The notes under the pieces: model-generated | The model's input: only the letters and a program-made list of their open reading frames with translations | Database searches by the model: none | What the model was told of the DNA's origin: nothing | From: Xanthobacteraceae bacterium | GTDB taxonomy: Bacteria; Pseudomonadota; Alphaproteobacteria; Rhizobiales; Xanthobacteraceae | Assembly (NCBI GenBank): GCA_030043175.1 | Contig: JASHYD010001146.1 | Span: 1-7,505 of the forward strand | Length of the DNA stretch: 7,505 nucleotides | Direction of reading: 5' to 3' | Part shown: positions 1 through 6,811 of the stretch, one piece after another | Layout: the number at the start of each line of letters is the position of its first letter | Position numbering within the stretch: the stretch's first letter is position 1 | Program-made: the position numbers and the translations under genes

Positions 1-485
1 GAGCGTAAGCGGATCGAGCGAGCGCGCCCCCTGAAAAACGTCGCCTAATCGTCGATGGATAGCTCTGGTTTCGCCCACGCCGATGCACCACGAAGCGCGG
101 CGTATCGCGCCACCCATCGCGGTGATTATCAATCGATTCGCCGGTGATCGGCAGCCGTTTTGGGTTTACCGTAGGGAGGGGATGGCGACGCAACTCCTGA
201 TTGCATTCATGGCGGCGACCACCCAGGGCCCCCGCTTGAGGCGACCAAGGTGCCGCGCTACAACCTGCTGGGAACCGGTGGTGCGAGAGGGGGGAGGCCG
301 CGAGGAACCCCCTACTTGATTTGGTTGGTCGGAATCCGTCCAGTCTAGCGATCAGCGAGTTCAGGTCATCAATCGCCGACTGGAGCGCGGTGGGCTCGCT
401 GGGCAATCGCGACGCGACCAATGCAACGCATCCAGCACGCCCCAAAGAGGCCGGTTCCGATCAGCTTTCGCCTCTTCGCCGACTT
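1..485. other. Gene-poor left flank with weak coding traces
   Basis: No intact gene is supported here. On the plus strand the frame starting at base 1 reads 15 residues ending KNVA and stops at TAA 46-48; it could be the tail of a gene entering from the left, but is too short to judge. On the minus strand one frame is open from about 466 to the window edge without any ATG. Its first part, roughly 330-420, reads like protein (a helical stretch containing SAIDDLNSLIARLDGF), while the rest is Arg/Pro/Ser-rich and does not. A second minus frame just upstream (about 400-485) also reads plausibly (PLWGVLDALHWSRR), which would fit a frameshifted remnant. I do not recognise a family. The plus-strand frames at 83-319 and 321-695 have composition typical of GC-rich noncoding DNA. 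Confidence 0.3.
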
Positions 486-1364
486 TCAAAAATCGGGCGT
501 ATCAGCTTGGGGGATCGGATAGAGGCCTTGGTTGAAATGGTCCCCGTTGTTCTCCGCGCAAACCATTTCGTGAAGCGGTACTTCTGTGGTGCGCTGGTCG
601 CGTCGATAGCGCTGAACCGCGTTCCAGGGCATCGTAAAAGCACCGGGGTCCTCGACGCGGACGGTGACCTCAATCCCCTCGCCGCCATCGATTAGCTTAA
701 AACGCTCCACTACATGAAGTTGGGTCGTATGTGGCGTGCGGTAATTGTCGACGTAGGTCCGGTCATTCAGCCCGATCGTGTCGACCACCAGACTGTCGCC
801 GTTTTCGTAGTGCCCGATCGATTCGCCGTACCAGGAAGGCTTGGGATTGGGGCTGTGGGGCACATTCAGGTAGACATGGCGAAGCTGGAAGTCCTGACCC
901 CACGTCATCAAAACTTCGTTCGGTGCCTGGATGAAAAATATCGGATGGACCGGATAAAGCAAAAAACCTGGAACGCCGTGCGGCCAGCAGCGTGATCGCG
1001 CCGTGAAGCCGACTTTCCCTGCTAACACTTCATCGTTGGCTTTCTTCATTTGCTCAATCACCCAGGGCTGCAGGATCGGGTTGGTGAGGTCCGCGATCTT
1101 GACGGTTTCCTGCCGAGCGACGGCATTGGAGACATAAGGGTGGGCGGGGTCGGATCGCACTGGGCCGGGACCGGAGGCCGGCTGAAGAAATTCATCGCCG
1201 GGTCCTTTGAGCCAACCGGTCATGTTATCGGGGGCAAAATTCGGGACAGGTGGGTTCTGTTCGGCACGCGCGGTCGATAGCGCAACAACGGCGCATGCAA
1301 ACACTGCTGCACTCCAAGCCATAATCCCCGAACACCAGCAGCTACCGGTGGCAAACCTGCACAT
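486..1364 (-). CDS. Exported protein of an uncharacterised conserved family
   Basis: Encodes 292 residues. I start it at ATG 1362-1364 because GGGAGGG lies five bases upstream and because this start gives a normal Sec signal peptide: a short N-terminus, a hydrophobic core MAWSAAVFACAVVALS and an ARA cleavage site near residue 34. An upstream in-frame ATG at 1424 would add 20 residues that spoil the signal, and an internal ATG at 1322 also precedes the core. The mature protein is soluble. It has a Cys near residue 126 (RCWPHGVPGF), a segment near 176-204 (PSWYGESIGHYENGDSLVVD, then IGLNDRTY), a His-rich segment near 212-219 (HTTQLHVV), EDPGAFTMPWN near 238-248 and a late Cys (MVCAENN) near 269. 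This pattern resembles proteins of about 250-300 residues annotated as hypothetical in many Gram-negatives; their function is unknown to me. It is transcribed alone, away from the left flank. Existence as a gene is secure; the role is open. Confidence 0.88.
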   Translation of the reverse strand: MCRFATGSCWCSGIMAWSAAVFACAVVALSTARAEQNPPVPNFAPDNMTGWLKGPGDEFLQPASGPGPVRSDPAHPYVSNAVARQETVKIADLTNPILQPWVIEQMKKANDEVLAGKVGFTARSRCWPHGVPGFLLYPVHPIFFIQAPNEVLMTWGQDFQLRHVYLNVPHSPNPKPSWYGESIGHYENGDSLVVDTIGLNDRTYVDNYRTPHTTQLHVVERFKLIDGGEGIEVTVRVEDPGAFTMPWNAVQRYRRDQRTTEVPLHEMVCAENNGDHFNQGLYPIPQADTPDF

Positions 1365-1369
1365 CGAAG

Positions 1370-1376
1370 CCCTCCC
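1370..1376 (-). promoter_or_regulatory. Shine-Dalgarno for the 486-1364 gene
   Basis: Minus-strand GGGAGGG lies five bases before ATG 1364. It decides the start in favour of 1364 over the longer 1424 form, which has no comparable site. Confidence 0.65.
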
Positions 1377-2225
1377 AGAAGTTTGGGCAGAAAAAACTAT
1401 ATGCCAGGTGGCGCCAGCTTGCATCCCACCAATATCTCGGCGCGGGACTGCCGATGGAAGTCGTCCTCGCCTTCGGCGTGGCCGGTATTCTCCCCCTTAT
1501 GTGGCCGCGAGCGCAGCCAGCCCGAGGGACTGAAGCTGAAACCGTTGTTCGCTGCTGTGACGGATGGGCTCCGCGGGCGCGGCGCCCCAGGCTCATGGTC
1601 AAAGGAACTACCGTTTGTGGTGGCGCGATCGGGAGCGTCAGGTAGCTCGCGAATCGAATTCGAGATCAATCTCGTCACTGAGGTCCGTTCCTCCGCAGCC
1701 ATGAAAGACCGCCTGCGCTCGGCGTCGTCAAAGCGGCGGCTTATCCGATGGTCTGGATTTGGGCTTGAGTGTCAAAGACGCCGCTCGACCTATTCGTCTC
1801 GCCCTTCCCATCGCCAAAATGGTCCTACACGCCCGTAGGAAGCCCTCTCGGTGCACCGAGACCGGTGGCCGCTGCGCCCTGTAAGCGCAGCAGCGCCAGT
1901 GTCTTGTTCCGCCAGCAGGGTCCGCTAATTCCGAATGAGCAGTGCCGTGAAAGGACTGTACATTGGAGCGATGGCCAACCGGCCACTCCCGGTCAGAGCA
2001 CCACAGCGGAAGGCGCCGGCACGATCTCCCCCGACGAAGTGTGGAGTCGTCACACCGCTTACGAGTGCCCATGTCCCTCGGACGACGCTTCGTCTGCGTC
2101 ATAAGCGGCCATCGCGGCTCGTTCCGGGCACGCACGCAAAGTGCCGTTTGCGCAGAAGAGTACCAGCGGGAGCGCGTGGGACCATAAAGTCCCGAACGAC
2201 TGCTCGAGTGTTGACGACGAATGCG
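1377..2225. other. Gene-poor stretch, no intact gene recognised
   Basis: About 850 bases without a gene I can support. Several frames on both strands are open because the DNA is GC-rich, but their translations are dominated by Arg, Ser and Pro. The least unconvincing is minus 1397-1702 (101 codons), which ends in VGCKLAPPGI and has mixed composition; it has no clear ribosome binding site and matches nothing I know. The minus frame open from 2372 down to 1728 has protein-like sequence only in its first 50 codons, treated separately. The part around 2040-2150 carries TAAGCGG-type motifs in both orientations, as in dispersed intergenic repeats. Confidence 0.4.
2102..2130 (+). repeat. Possible dispersed repeat, copy 1
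   Basis: TAAGCGGCCAT at 2102-2112 is followed by GGCTCG at 2116-2121 and TTCC-GGGC. The same order appears at 3663-3698. TAAGCGG is also present in reverse orientation near 2054-2060. Short AAGCGG-containing intergenic motifs are common in Hyphomicrobiales genomes, so this may be one member of such a family. The match is short and gapped, so chance cannot be excluded. Confidence 0.3.
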
Positions 2226-2372
2226 CGTGAGCTGCATTCCACTGTCATTCAGTTTGATCGCGCTTCTTTCAAATTTCGCAAAGAACTCGGTCACGCTCAG
2301 CCCGTCCACCATCGAGCCGGCGTAAGCAGTGAGACTCCACAAGACGACAGCAACGCAAATGACCGAACGCAT
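2226..2372 (-). pseudogene. N-terminal remnant of a small exported protein
   Basis: From ATG 2370-2372 the minus strand encodes a clear signal peptide, MRSVICVAVVLWSLTAYA, followed by a plausible mature start (GSMVDGLSVTEFFAKFERSA). After about 49 residues, near MQLT, the frame stays open to 1728 but the sequence becomes Arg/Ser/Cys-rich with no domain character, as expected when a reading frame has been lost by frameshift or a new sequence joined. I searched the other two minus frames by eye below 2226 and found no convincing continuation; one (about 2100 down to 1930) reaches a TAG after an unremarkable stretch. A weak purine run (GGGGCAG) precedes the ATG. Either a degraded gene or, less likely, a divergent intact one. 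No family recognised; the layout (short exported protein) is compatible with Rap1a/Tai-like or similar small periplasmic proteins, but no diagnostic residues are visible. Confidence 0.35.
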
Positions 2373-2633
2373 CTGCCCCAGCTTTGACTCTCAAATGAGG
2401 CTAGTCTGACGCCTGAGTTCGCCAAACCAAACGCCATTACCGGTATACGCATCGAATGGTTTTCCATGTCCATTCCAAAGGACATTGGTGCGGAGCTTCA
2501 AATGGCGCCAGCTATCGCGGTTATCGCCGGCGCTGATCTACAACGCGACCATTGGCGCATCCGCAGGATCGGCGTCTGGATCGTGGCGCCTCCCTGCATT
2601 AAGCTATCCGGCGCGACCGGGGAGCTGGGGTCT

Positions 2634-2641
2634 GGGGGAGG
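2634..2641 (+). promoter_or_regulatory. Strong Shine-Dalgarno before a TTG start
   Basis: GGGGGAGG ends seven bases before TTG 2649-2651. It is the best ribosome binding site on the plus strand near this gene and places translation start at the TTG rather than at ATG 2466, which lies 183 bases upstream in the same frame. Confidence 0.75.
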
Positions 2642-2648
2642 AAACGAT

Positions 2649-3554
2649 TTGCAACTGATCTGGCCATGGCAGGACAGGAATCGCCGGTTTTCCTTGCTTA
2701 AAGCCAGTACCCTCGGGCTCATGCTGTTGCCACCGGTGCGCACCGCCTATCTTGTCGGCATTGGAGACTACGGAGCCGACTTGCACGTCGTGCTCGAGGG
2801 CCTGACCTACTGGTCTGGCGTGTGGGCGACGGTAATCCTGCTGGCCGCCTTAGCCGTTACGCCGGCGGCGACAATATTCCGCTGGCCGGCACTCATCGAT
2901 GCGCGGCGGCTGATTGGCGTGACGGCGCTGATTTATACGATCGCCCATATTGTCATCTGGTTTGGGTTTCGGCACTGGGACTTTGCCTACATCGTTAACG
3001 ATATGACGACGCGGCTTACGCTCATCCTGGCAACGCTCTCGACCGTCGGCTTGATCGTTCTGGGCGGTACTTCGGTGGACGCCGCAGTCCAGTACATGGG
3101 AGTGAAAAACTGGCAGCGACTGCACAACACTAATTACGTGATCAGCACAGTTGCAATCCTCCATGTCGTGCTGGCGCGAGGCACGTACGCCGAGCAGTAC
3201 ATCCTGACCGCAATTTTCTTCTGGCTCATGGCATGGAGGGTACTCGCCCGCTACGGGCTCGGTGCCAATGTCAAGGCACTGATAATGCTCGCGTTGGCGT
3301 CGTGCCTTGTTGCGGCGTTTCTCGAAGCGGGCTTCCTCCAGTCTCGCCGTGGCTTCGATGTTTTAGGGACGCTCGGCTACAATCTCTCCATGGACATCCT
3401 GGACGTGGCCATCCCGCCGGCATGGCAGGTGCTTGCGTTAGGGCTCATGGTTGTGTTGGGTGCCGTCGGCCGCGAAGCGCTGCGCGGACATTCCAGGCCG
3501 ATCGGAAGCTATCCGCAGACTAATAGAGAAGGGGATCGCTGCGGAAGCAGCTGA
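2649..3554 (+). CDS. MsrQ-like ferric-reductase-type haem membrane protein
   Basis: Encodes 301 residues from TTG 2649. The frame is open back to ATG 2466, but those extra 61 residues are not membrane-like, whereas the TTG has an ideal Shine-Dalgarno and starts the family-like sequence LQLIWPWQDRNRRFSLLKAS. Eight likely membrane helices lie near residues 19-39, 57-75, 88-107, 123-139, 162-177, 184-200, 210-230 and 258-274. Histidines 100 (IAHIVIW), 159 (WQRLHNTNY) and 172 (AILHVV) match the haem-ligating His pattern of the ferric-reductase-like domain (Pfam Ferric_reduct). MsrQ passes electrons to MsrP, which repairs oxidised methionines in the periplasm. This protein is longer than E. coli MsrQ (about 211 residues) by two or so C-terminal helices, and no msrP lies in the window. 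I therefore call it MsrQ-like, with the electron acceptor unknown. It is apparently monocistronic: 216 bp separate it from the next gene. Confidence 0.88.
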   Translation: MQLIWPWQDRNRRFSLLKASTLGLMLLPPVRTAYLVGIGDYGADLHVVLEGLTYWSGVWATVILLAALAVTPAATIFRWPALIDARRLIGVTALIYTIAHIVIWFGFRHWDFAYIVNDMTTRLTLILATLSTVGLIVLGGTSVDAAVQYMGVKNWQRLHNTNYVISTVAILHVVLARGTYAEQYILTAIFFWLMAWRVLARYGLGANVKALIMLALASCLVAAFLEAGFLQSRRGFDVLGTLGYNLSMDILDVAIPPAWQVLALGLMVVLGAVGREALRGHSRPIGSYPQTNREGDRCGSS

Positions 3555-3662
3555 AACCGCCACGCCGAAACGCGGAAAGTGATGGCCTTTTGAGATCTAA
3601 GCGGAACGGCATGCGCGCCATTTCGAGCGCCATGACTGCGGCTGCTCCCTAACGAACGGACC

Positions 3663-3710
3663 TAAGCGGCCATGGCTCGGCTATTTCCGAGTCGGGCCAA
3701 AGCGGATGTT
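3663..3710 (+). repeat. Possible dispersed repeat, copy 2
   Basis: In the 216-bp gap between the two plus-strand genes, TAAGCGGCCAT (3663-3673) is followed by GGCTCG, TTCC and GGGCC, in the order seen at 2102-2130, then by CAAAGCGGATGTT (3698-3710). A further CTAAGCGG lies at 3597-3604. This fits a short dispersed intergenic element of the AAGCGG type; the evidence is only the resemblance between the two copies. Confidence 0.3.
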
Positions 3711-3770
3711 GCTGCAAACGCGGAATTGTGATGTGCTGGATGGGGACGTCATCGTCGGATCAATTGCCGA

Positions 3771-5153
3771 ATGAATCCGCGGATTGGCCTTTCCCGCCGG
3801 AATTTTGTGATCGGCGCTGCGGCATCAGCCGCCATCGCCACACCGCACATCAGTGCTGCGGCGGCTCCGACCATTCGGGTCCAACCGGACAATGACCTGC
3901 AGGACATTCCGCTCAGCATCCGTCTCTCCGGTTTCTCGCCCAGACAGCCTGTGATGGTGACGGCAGAGATGGTCGGGCGGGACCATTTCCGTTGGCGATC
4001 GGCGGCGATGTTTGTCGTTGGTGCCGACGGTGAAGTGGATGTCGGGACCACAGCGTCCGTCGGCGGTTCCTATTCGGGCGTTTCGCCCATGGGTCTCATA
4101 TGGTCGATGGAACGGATTGGGTGGCCAGAGTCGGAGGTACCGACCACGAACGTCCGATTGCCGGTGACTGTGGCCTTCCGGGCCGAGGCGAGGAACGGCG
4201 AGCGGGCGGAGGCGAGCGTCATCCGCGCCCTGGTCGGACCCGGTGTCACTTCCAAGCCGCTCGCGGAGGATGGCCTACTCGGCGTCTGGTTCCTCCCGCC
4301 CGGGGATGGCCCGCATCCCGCCGTCATCGTTCTGGGCGGCTCTGAAGGCGGGCTGCCGGTGCGTTCTGCCGCGCCACTGCTGGCCTCGCATGGCTATGCG
4401 ACACTCGCGTTGGCTTATTTCGGCCTGCCAGGCCTTCCCCGCGGTCTCGTCAATATTCCTTTGGAATATTTCGGCAGGGCGATCGCGCACGTGCGAGCGG
4501 CTATCGCTCCGCGTAACGACTTCGTCGCCCTCCACGGAGGGTCGCGCGGCGGCGAGCTGGCTTTGCTCGTGGCATCGCTAGATGCGGATATTCGGGCTGT
4601 GGTCGCAGTCGCACCGAGCGGCGTGGTTTCCGGTGCCTTCGGACCGAGCGAGTTCGGTGACCGCCGCCCAGCCGGAGCGTGGACGCTCGGGGGGAAGCCC
4701 GTGCCCGGCATGTGGCAAAGCAATCGCTATGACAATTGGTTCGCCGATCCATCGCAATCTCCAATCAAGGGCACGCCGAGAGTTCTCAGTGCGATGCGCG
4801 ATCTCGACGCCATGGAGCGCGCCACAATTCCGGTCGAACGGATCAAGGGGCCAGTCCTCATGGTCTCGGGTCGCGATGATCAGCTGTGGCCGTCATTCGA
4901 GCTCGCGGAAATCGCGCGTCGCCGTTTGGAGGCACACAATCACCCTTGGCCGTTCGAGCACATCAGCTATCCCGACGCCGGCCATAGCATGGCGCCGCCC
5001 TACGCGCCCACTACAGCTACAACAACCGTTCACCCAGTGAACCGCCTAACCTATGCACTCGGCGGCACGCCGAAGGGCCAGATCGAGGCCAACGCGGCCT
5101 ATTGGAGGCGAACGCTCGATTTTCTTGCGGAAGCCGAAGCGCGCGTCAGATAA
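3771..5153 (+). CDS. Tat-exported acyl-CoA thioester hydrolase/BAAT-like hydrolase
   Basis: Encodes 460 residues. No other start is possible upstream, since a TGA lies 14 codons before the ATG in frame; the Shine-Dalgarno is weak. The N-terminus is a twin-arginine signal: SRRNFVIG at residues 8-15, then an Ala-rich core ending near AAAA (residue 32). Residues about 40-155 resemble the beta-sandwich N-domain of the acyl-CoA thioester hydrolase/BAAT family. Residues about 165-455 form an alpha/beta hydrolase (BAAT C-terminal type), with an oxyanion segment VIVLGGSEGG (186-194), nucleophile elbow GGSRGGE with Ser258, an Asp in SGRDDQLW (369/370) and His405 in PDAGHSM. Family members cleave acyl thioesters or transfer acyl groups; Ser rather than Cys favours hydrolysis. 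Export by Tat implies a folded periplasmic enzyme, so a CoA thioester is an unlikely substrate and an ester or lactone is possible. A dienelactone-hydrolase-like role is the main alternative. Confidence 0.9.
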   Translation: MNPRIGLSRRNFVIGAAASAAIATPHISAAAAPTIRVQPDNDLQDIPLSIRLSGFSPRQPVMVTAEMVGRDHFRWRSAAMFVVGADGEVDVGTTASVGGSYSGVSPMGLIWSMERIGWPESEVPTTNVRLPVTVAFRAEARNGERAEASVIRALVGPGVTSKPLAEDGLLGVWFLPPGDGPHPAVIVLGGSEGGLPVRSAAPLLASHGYATLALAYFGLPGLPRGLVNIPLEYFGRAIAHVRAAIAPRNDFVALHGGSRGGELALLVASLDADIRAVVAVAPSGVVSGAFGPSEFGDRRPAGAWTLGGKPVPGMWQSNRYDNWFADPSQSPIKGTPRVLSAMRDLDAMERATIPVERIKGPVLMVSGRDDQLWPSFELAEIARRRLEAHNHPWPFEHISYPDAGHSMAPPYAPTTATTTVHPVNRLTYALGGTPKGQIEANAAYWRRTLDFLAEAEARVR

Positions 5154-5278
5154 AGCATCCTTCAAGCAATGACGTCATCCGCTCTACTAATTGCGTAGTC
5201 GGAATAGGGTGGCCCGTGTCGCCTTCGGGTCCCTTTCAGGAATCCTTTCTATTGGTCCGGTCCTCTACATGAGCCTGA

Positions 5279-5470
5279 CGTTCTGCGCCCGCGTTCGTTC
5301 TGAACAACGCGCCTCGGCTCGCGGCTGAAGCAGCCATCGCCGTGACCGCGCGCCTTTCGACGCGCGCTGCTGCCGAGGCGCTGAACCGTCGCGGCGTCCG
5401 GACCGCAAGCGGCGAGCAATGACAGGCGATGCAGATTCACAGCGTCCGCCAGCGCCTCGGCCTCTGCTGA
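5279..5470 (+). pseudogene. Remnant of a serine recombinase C-terminus
   Basis: The plus frame from 5279 reads an Ala/Arg-rich helix and then AAAEALNRRGVRTASGEQ, a TGA at 5420-5422, and QAMQIHSVRQRLGLC before TGA 5468-5470. The pattern 'A..LN.RGV.T..G..W.A.QV..VL.RL' is typical of the last 35-40 residues of large resolvase-type (serine) recombinases. Here the internal TGA sits exactly where that family has Trp (TGG), so it looks like a single-base nonsense change. The catalytic resolvase domain and the rest of the recombinase domain are absent: an in-frame TGA at 5276-5278 closes the frame upstream, and no start or binding site is visible. It lies between two convergent intact genes and is best read as the residue of a lost mobile element. 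Loss of function is near certain; the family assignment is fairly strong for so short a piece. Confidence 0.6.
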
Positions 5471-5534
5471 CCGGGCGTGGGGGTGTTTTGGCGGGCGTGA
5501 AGCTTTTTGCGCCGAGCTCGGACCCGAGTCGATT

Positions 5535-6797
5535 CTACTCCACAATCGCCTGCATGACCGCATTCTCGAAATCGCGATCGAGTTCGCCGGTCGAAGTGTT
5601 TGTTTGCACCATGAGAATGCCGACGATTTTCTCCTTCGGGTCCACCCAAAAATGGGTGCCAAAGGCGCCGTCCCAACCATAGCTGCCATCGGAAAGGCGG
5701 GAGCCCGCAGCAACTGCATCGCTCACTACCTGCACGCTCAATCCGAAGCCGCTGCCTTTTGGCCGTCCGGGCAACGTGTCTGCCGCATGCACGGCGCTCA
5801 TCAGCTCGACGGTCTTGGGGCTGAGCAGGCGCTTGCCGTTCGATTGGCCGCCATTCAGCAGCATCTGGGCGAATTGGAGGTAATCCTCAGCATCGGTCAT
5901 CAGTCCTCCGGCGCCGGAGAAGTAAGTCGTATTCGCAAAGCGGGGCTGCTGATCTACTTTGCTGAGCGCCTCGCCATCCCGGTGATAGGTAGAGGCGATG
6001 CGCGGCAGACGCTCTTCTGGTGGATGGAAGAAGATGTCTTTCATCCCAAGCGGTTCGAAAATCTGCTGGCGCAGGAACTGATCGAAGCTCTGGCCGGAGG
6101 CGATTTCGACGATGCGGCCGAGCGTGTCAAACCCAGCGCTAGGGCTGTAACTCCAGCGGGTTCCAGGCTGGAAGTCCAGCGGGGTCGCGCCTAGCCGGGG
6201 AATGTAGGTGGCGAGTGTCTCACCAGGCCTCCTCGGGTTTTTCGCAACTTCCGCGGTGCTTGCCGGTCCCCCACTGGCCAACCCGGAAACATGGGACAGC
6301 AGGTCGCGAACGGTGATTTCTCGGTTCGCCGGTACCGCGTAGTATTGCGATGGACCTGACGCGCTACCGGCCGCAGGTGGACCTGTGGTTTCCTGCAACA
6401 TAGCCACGTTGAGCCCGCGAAACTCTGGGATGAATTTCGAAACCGGGTCGGTGAGTCGCACCTTGCCCGCTTCGACCAGCATCAGGATCGCTACGCCGGT
6501 AATCGGTTTCGACATGGAAGCAATCCAGAAGAGACTGTCTTTGGACATGGGCTTCCGGGATTCGAGATCTGCGAATCCATAGGCCTCGAACTGAGCGATG
6601 CGGCCGCGGCGCGCCACCAAGGTTACCGCCCCCGCGATATCATGCGCATCGATGTGCCGCTCGACGGTTTGCTGAATTCGCGCCAGCCGCTCCGAGGAAA
6701 AACCGACCTCTTCCGGCTTGACGCCTTGAATCGATGCGGCCGCCAGAGGCACTGTGAGAAAGGCAAAAAGGGGAGAAAAATACCGAAGCTTTTTCAT
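5535..6797 (-). CDS. Exported serine hydrolase, beta-lactamase fold (EstB/class C type)
   Basis: Encodes 420 residues from ATG 6795-6797, with AAGGAGG seven bases upstream. A Sec signal peptide covers about residues 1-21 (MKKLRYFSPLFAFLTVPLAA). The mature part is a beta-lactamase/transpeptidase-like domain. The SxxK motif is S94-M-S-K97 (FWIASMSKPITG), with S94 as nucleophile and K97 as general base. The Tyr motif is Y217-S-P in RWSYSPSAGFDTLGRI, and the third motif region is GWDGAFGTHFWVDP (374-387), which has the W-x-G-x-x-G-T form of EstB-like esterases in place of KTG. LLSHVSGL (166-173) is another family hallmark. Length (about 400) is normal. Members include esterases, D-aminopeptidases and class C beta-lactamases; the third motif favours an esterase or peptidase, and beta-lactam hydrolysis is not predicted. 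It is transcribed alone and converges with the 3771-5153 hydrolase. Confidence 0.93.
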   Translation of the reverse strand: MKKLRYFSPLFAFLTVPLAAASIQGVKPEEVGFSSERLARIQQTVERHIDAHDIAGAVTLVARRGRIAQFEAYGFADLESRKPMSKDSLFWIASMSKPITGVAILMLVEAGKVRLTDPVSKFIPEFRGLNVAMLQETTGPPAAGSASGPSQYYAVPANREITVRDLLSHVSGLASGGPASTAEVAKNPRRPGETLATYIPRLGATPLDFQPGTRWSYSPSAGFDTLGRIVEIASGQSFDQFLRQQIFEPLGMKDIFFHPPEERLPRIASTYHRDGEALSKVDQQPRFANTTYFSGAGGLMTDAEDYLQFAQMLLNGGQSNGKRLLSPKTVELMSAVHAADTLPGRPKGSGFGLSVQVVSDAVAAGSRLSDGSYGWDGAFGTHFWVDPKEKIVGILMVQTNTSTGELDRDFENAVMQAIVE

Positions 6798-6804
6798 GAG
6801 CGCC

Positions 6805-6811
6805 CCTCCTT
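6805..6811 (-). promoter_or_regulatory. Shine-Dalgarno for the 5535-6797 gene
   Basis: Minus-strand AAGGAGG, seven bases before ATG 6797: a near-perfect site that fixes the start. Confidence 0.8.

Noticed and set aside
445..476. AAGAGGC/GCCTCTT inverted repeat after the 486-1364 gene as a terminator
   Set aside because: Only a 7-bp stem with an 18-base loop and no T-run on the relevant strand.
321..695. Plus-strand open frame of 124 codons
   Set aside because: It overlaps the 3' end of the well-supported minus-strand exported protein and has no domain or good binding site.
1397..1702. Minus-strand 101-codon frame as a small gene
   Set aside because: Mixed composition, no binding site, no recognised motif; left as a possibility in the gene-poor region entry.
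2466..2648. N-terminal extension of the MsrQ-like gene from ATG 2466
   Set aside because: The 61 extra residues are not family-like, while TTG 2649 has an ideal Shine-Dalgarno seven bases upstream.
5205..5236. AGGG..CCCG/CGGG..CCCT structure after the 3771-5153 gene as a terminator
   Set aside because: The two 4-bp stems are separated by an unequal internal loop and followed only by TTTC; too weak to annotate.
5535..6797. Reading the 420-residue hydrolase as an antibiotic-inactivating AmpC
   Set aside because: The third motif is W-x-G-x-x-G-T as in EstB-like esterases, not KTG, and no ampR-like regulator lies beside it.
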